Source: Elusimicrobia bacterium RIFOXYA2_FULL_39_19
GTDB taxonomy: Bacteria; Elusimicrobiota; Endomicrobiia; CG1-02-37-114; XYA2-FULL-39-19
Reading direction: 5' to 3'
NCBI GenBank assembly: GCA_001800285.1
Contig: MGVC01000044.1
Location: 1-55,559 of the forward strand
DNA length: 55,559 bases
Each line of letters starts with the position of its first letter. Positions within the stretch are counted from its first letter, which is position 1. A model generated the notes under the pieces. That model worked only from the letters and a program-made list of their open reading frames with translations. It ran no database searches and was not told where the DNA came from. Below are positions 52,375 through 55,559 of the stretch, in pieces. Made by a program: the position numbers and the translations under genes.

Positions 52375-53514
52375 ATGAAAAACTTAAACAAACACAACCA
52401 GTATATGTCTTTGGCTTTGACCCTTGCCCTTAAGGGGGCGGGAAAAGTCAGCCCTAACCCTATGGTAGGTGCGGTAGTAGTAAAAAACGGTAAGGTAATT
52501 GCTACCGGTTACCATCCATATTTTGGCGGACCCCATGCGGAAGCTGTGGCCTTATCCAAAGCAGGCAAAAATGCCAGGGGTGCGGCTTTATACATAACCC
52601 TTGAACCCTGCTGTCATTTAGACAAAAAAACACCTCCCTGTGTTCCAACAATACTCAAATATGGCATAAAAGACCTCTATATTGCTATGAAAGACCCTAA
52701 TCCCAGAGTTAATGGCAAAGGCCTTAAAATTCTTCAACAAAACGGTATAAACTGTAAAACCGGCATACTGGAAGAACAGTCCCGGGAACTCAATAAATAC
52801 TACATAAAGTGGATCACCCAAAAAATGCCCTATGTTACCCTGAAATGGGCTATGTCATTGGATGGAAAGATAGCAACAGCCTCTGGGGATTCAAAGTGGA
52901 TAACCTCTACAAATAGCAGAGCACTGGTTCATCAGGCCAGAGCGGAAATGGATGCAATTCTTGTAGGAATCAACACCGTTATAAAAGATAACCCGTACCT
53001 AACAAGCCATGGCAAAGGTAAAAACCCTGTAAGGGTGATTATAGACCCACAGCTAAGGATACCCCTATCATCAAACGTACTGAAAAGTGACAAAAACAAC
53101 CCTATTAAGACCATCATATTTTATGTAAACACAAACCCTGAAATAATTAAAGATAAACTTGAATATATAACATCAAAACATCGCAAATGCGAGTGTTATT
53201 GCATTAACTATAAAAACAATCAATACTTAAAGCATATCATGAAGTATTTGGCAAAAATAGGCATTTCTTCTGTTTTAATAGAAGGTGGCGGAACCACCCA
53301 CTCTTTGGCCCTGGAGCAGGGTATAGCAGATGAGGTAATGGCATTTATAAGCCCCAAAATAATAGGCGGACGTAATGCCATAACCCCGGTTGAAGGTACA
53401 GGTATTGATAGGGTCTCAAAAGCACTAAATATTACTAATTGGCATACACAGCACATTGGAGAGGACCTGTTGATAACCGGCACCGTAGGTAAAAAACAGG
53501 CCAGAAATATCTAA
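52375..53514 (+). CDS. ribD: Riboflavin biosynthesis deaminase/reductase
   Basis: The enzyme deaminates and then reduces the pyrimidine intermediate of riboflavin synthesis. The N-terminal deaminase (1 to about 145) has the zinc motif GGPHAEAVAL and PCCHLDKKTPPC; the C-terminal reductase starts at about 150 (MSLDGKIATASGDSKWI) and includes VLIEGGGTTHSLAL. At 379 residues the length is normal. No ribosome site is obvious before the ATG; one at 52405 (MSLALTLAL) is possible but would trim the fold. Confidence 0.95.
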   Translation: MKNLNKHNQYMSLALTLALKGAGKVSPNPMVGAVVVKNGKVIATGYHPYFGGPHAEAVALSKAGKNARGAALYITLEPCCHLDKKTPPCVPTILKYGIKDLYIAMKDPNPRVNGKGLKILQQNGINCKTGILEEQSRELNKYYIKWITQKMPYVTLKWAMSLDGKIATASGDSKWITSTNSRALVHQARAEMDAILVGINTVIKDNPYLTSHGKGKNPVRVIIDPQLRIPLSSNVLKSDKNNPIKTIIFYVNTNPEIIKDKLEYITSKHRKCECYCINYKNNQYLKHIMKYLAKIGISSVLIEGGGTTHSLALEQGIADEVMAFISPKIIGGRNAITPVEGTGIDRVSKALNITNWHTQHIGEDLLITGTVGKKQARNI

Positions 53515-53519
53515 GAACT

Positions 53520-54155
53520 ATGTTTACAGGAATTATTGAAGATTTTGGGATTATTAAGAAAACCAGCCCCTCCGGACTGGAGATAACCACCAGGCTATCC
53601 GGACTCAATTCTGGTGATAGTGTCAGTGTAAACGGGGTATGCCTGACAATATCCGAAATCGTAAACTGTAAGTCGGAAGTAGTAACCTTCAAAACTGATG
53701 TATCAAAAGAAACCTGGGCCAAAACCAACCTTGGGCAGCTTAAATCAGGGGCCAAAATAAACTTGGAGCGCGCTATGCCGGCAAACGGAAGGTTTGGCGG
53801 CCATATTGTTACCGGCCATGTTGAAGGTATATCCAAAATACTTTCCATTAAACCTGCCGGAAACTCAGCTATATACAGGTTCTCTATACCTGAAAAACTG
53901 GGAGAATATATGGTTTCAAAGGGTTCTGTGGCAATAGACGGTATAAGCCTGACTATAGCAGGGTTGTCTGACAACTTAAGTTTTACAGTAAGCGTAATCC
54001 CTTTCACTTTAAAGAACACTACTCTTTCATTTAAAATAGTTTCCGACACAGTAAACATAGAAACAGATATACTTGCAAAATATGCGCAAAAGAATGTTCA
54101 AATAAACAACCAAGACAAGATTACTTACGACTTACTAAAAAAATCAGGGTTTTAA
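53520..54155 (+). CDS. ribE: Riboflavin synthase alpha subunit
   Basis: The enzyme makes riboflavin from two lumazine molecules. The 211-residue protein has two repeated barrels, each with the family pattern: [23 protein letters not shown] and [10 protein letters not shown] in the first; AIDGISLTI in the second. It lies 5 bp after ribD. The symbol ribC is used for the same enzyme in E. coli. Confidence 0.95.
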   Translation: MFTGIIEDFGIIKKTSPSGLEITTRLSGLNSGDSVSVNGVCLTISEIVNCKSEVVTFKTDVSKETWAKTNLGQLKSGAKINLERAMPANGRFGGHIVTGHVEGISKILSIKPAGNSAIYRFSIPEKLGEYMVSKGSVAIDGISLTIAGLSDNLSFTVSVIPFTLKNTTLSFKIVSDTVNIETDILAKYAQKNVQINNQDKITYDLLKKSGF

Positions 54156-54168
54156 ACAACGAGGTATT

Positions 54169-55380
54169 ATGAAATCACAATTTGAATCAATCCAGGAAGC
54201 GCTGAAAGACCTTAAAAAAGGTAAACTTATTATCGTAGTTGATGACCCGGGCAGGGAAAATGAAGGGGACCTGGTCTGCTGTGCCCAAAAAGCGACCCCG
54301 GAAAACATCAATTTCATGGCAAAACACGGCCGCGGCCTTATCTGCGTTGCTGTTGACGGCAAACGACTTGACCAGCTGAAAATATCTCCTATGGTAGATG
54401 TGAATGAAGAAGTCAAGGAAGCGGCCTTTACCGTTTCAGTAGATGCCAAACACGGTACCTCTACAGGCATTTCCGCTTATGACCGTTCAAAAACTATAAA
54501 AACCATCATCAAGGCGAAAACCCGGCCCGAAGATTTGATACGTCCCGGGCACATTTTTCCACTGCGCTATCGCGAAGGCGGAGTGCTGGTGCGTTCCGGG
54601 CACACTGAAGCATCGGTAGACCTGGCAAAACTGTCATGCTTATACCCGGCAGGAGTAATCTGTGAAATTATGAACGAAGACGGCACCATGGCGCGCATGC
54701 CTCAACTGATTAAATTTGCAAAAAAACATAAACTTAAAATAATTACCATTGCGGACCTTATAGAATACCGCAGGCGCAACGAAAAACTGATAAAACTTGA
54801 ACTAACCACAAAACTGCCTACTGATTACGGTATTTTTAACCTTTATGTTTATCAGGATACCGTAAGAAAAGAACACCATATAGCGCTGGTAAAAGGAAAT
54901 ATTGAAAACAAAAAAAACGTATTAGTGCGTGTTCATTCTTCCTGTTTTACCGGAGACGTTTTGCATTCCCTTCGCTGTGACTGCGGCCACCAATTGCACA
55001 AAGCAATGGAAATGATCGAAAAAGATGGAACAGGTGTAATCCTTTATATGCATCAGGAAGGCAGAGGCATTGGGCTTGTCAATAAACTCAGGGCCTACGA
55101 ACTTCAGGATCAGGGTTATGACACAGTTGAAGCAAACATTAAGCTGGGGTTCAAGGCAGATTTAAGAGATTACGGCATAGGCGCTCAGATACTGGCAGAC
55201 TTAGGACTCACTACTATAAACCTTCTTACAAATAACCCTCGTAAAATTGCCGGGCTTGAAGGTTATGGCCTCAAAATCACCAAACGTGTTCCCATAGAAA
55301 TAGAGCCAAAATCCAAGATGGGTAAAAAATACCTTAATACAAAAAAAATGAAGCTGGGGCATCTATTGACAGTAGTGTAA
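54169..55380 (+). CDS. ribBA: Bifunctional 3,4-DHBP synthase/GTP cyclohydrolase II
   Basis: The protein supplies both early precursors of riboflavin. Residues 1-205 are the DHBP synthase ([56 protein letters not shown]). Residues 206-400 are GTP cyclohydrolase II, with zinc cysteines in [15 protein letters not shown] and the [29 protein letters not shown] segment. At 403 residues it is full length. A GAGG site precedes it. The remaining usual member, ribH, is not seen before the window ends. Confidence 0.96.
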   Translation: MKSQFESIQEALKDLKKGKLIIVVDDPGRENEGDLVCCAQKATPENINFMAKHGRGLICVAVDGKRLDQLKISPMVDVNEEVKEAAFTVSVDAKHGTSTGISAYDRSKTIKTIIKAKTRPEDLIRPGHIFPLRYREGGVLVRSGHTEASVDLAKLSCLYPAGVICEIMNEDGTMARMPQLIKFAKKHKLKIITIADLIEYRRRNEKLIKLELTTKLPTDYGIFNLYVYQDTVRKEHHIALVKGNIENKKNVLVRVHSSCFTGDVLHSLRCDCGHQLHKAMEMIEKDGTGVILYMHQEGRGIGLVNKLRAYELQDQGYDTVEANIKLGFKADLRDYGIGAQILADLGLTTINLLTNNPRKIAGLEGYGLKITKRVPIEIEPKSKMGKKYLNTKKMKLGHLLTVV

Positions 55381-55390
55381 GCAAATAACG

Positions 55391-55470
55391 GTGATTAAGT
55401 GATTAGGGAGATAAGTGATTAGTATTTAAAATGAATCTACTAGTCACTTAACCACCTAACAACTATCCAC
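55391..55470 (+). repeat. GTGATTAR octamer palindrome, site D
   Basis: Left units GTGATTAA, GTGATTAG, GGAGATAA, GTGATTAG (55391-55422); right units CTAGTCAC, TTAACCAC and CTATCCAC (to 55470). It follows ribBA. Confidence 0.7.
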
Positions 55471-55509
55471 TGCTTTTAAAGATAATGTCAAAACTAAAAT
55501 GAAAGAATA

Positions 55510-55559
55510 ATGAAAAAAAATAGACAAGAAGTCATTTCTGTCCCGCGCAATGGGGCAGA
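55510..55559 (+). CDS. Possible start of a further gene (partial)
   Basis: An ATG at 55510 opens a frame without a stop to the window edge (MKKNRQEVISVPRNGA). The context is short and the family unknown; it does not begin like ribH. Confidence 0.3.
   Translation, partial: MKKNRQEVISVPRNGA

Noticed and set aside
34835-55470. CRISPR array
   Set aside because: The repeats are 8-bp units in palindromes, not long repeats with unique spacers, and no cas genes are present.

Overview
The window is AT-rich bacterial chromosome, coded almost entirely on the + strand (one clear − strand gene). It carries most of a Wood-Ljungdahl (reductive acetyl-CoA) pathway, so the host is a strict anaerobe of acetogenic type. 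TolC, MacA/MacB, LpoB-like and LPP20-like lipoproteins point to a Gram-negative (diderm) envelope. No rRNA, tRNA or other taxonomic marker is visible. An uncultivated diderm acetogen-like lineage is a reasonable guess, but the phylum cannot be fixed from this sequence.

Layout. 1-2.5 kb: tail of an unknown gene, a small membrane protein, then panE-nth-3-methyladenine glycosylase, coupled by ATGA overlaps. 2.5-11.8 kb: methyl branch behind a clear promoter: fhs, a MetV-RnfC fusion, a second metV, metF, a PilZ gene, fchA, a membrane HD-GYP gene and folD. 11.8-15.8 kb: yjbQ, a small coiled-coil membrane protein, a hexulose-phosphate synthase/RraA fusion, a folate-independent (MesB-like) methionine synthase and pfkA. 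15.8-22.3 kb: envelope genes (LpoB-like, COG3014-like, two LPP20-like proteins), then MscS, a GIDE-type protein with an EF-hand, and LemA. 22.3-33.8 kb: carbonyl branch: acsB, an SGNH-like protein, acsC, the corrinoid activator, cooC, acsD, a zinc-ribbon membrane protein, an unusual acetate kinase and acsE. No carbon monoxide dehydrogenase subunit (acsA) is present here. 33.8-37.3 kb: SDR reductase, serine-palmitoyltransferase-type enzyme and GNAT acyltransferase, a possible sphingoid-lipid set. 37.4-44.7 kb: small membrane protein, exported cyclophilin, membrane protein, and a MacB-type ATPase-TolC-MacA-MacB-MacB efflux operon. 45-51.6 kb: smc, a TagA/WecG glycosyltransferase, a DUF362 ferredoxin and, on the − strand, a DRE-TIM aldolase. 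51.6-55.4 kb: FMN riboswitch, terminator, then ribD-ribE-ribBA.

How the genes work together. Fhs, FchA, FolD and MetF/MetV/RnfC take formate to methyl-tetrahydrofolate. AcsE moves the methyl group to the corrinoid protein AcsC/AcsD, which AcsV keeps active, and AcsB makes acetyl-CoA with nickel handled by CooC. Acetate kinase could yield ATP, and MesB could draw methyl groups for methionine. The rib operon supplies the flavins this chemistry needs.

Non-coding structure is unusually rich. A 194-bp multi-hairpin element occurs twice in inverted orientation (44774-44967 and 51917-52110, about five differences), one copy sitting between the FMN terminator and ribD. Four intergenic spacers hold palindromic arrays of an in-register octamer (GTGATTAR), and a fifth holds a TATCAACY-type octamer array. 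The best candidates for something new are the MetV-RnfC fusion next to a second MetV, the c-di-GMP genes interleaved with one-carbon genes, the acetate kinase with a rewritten phosphate loop behind a structured leader, and these repeat families.
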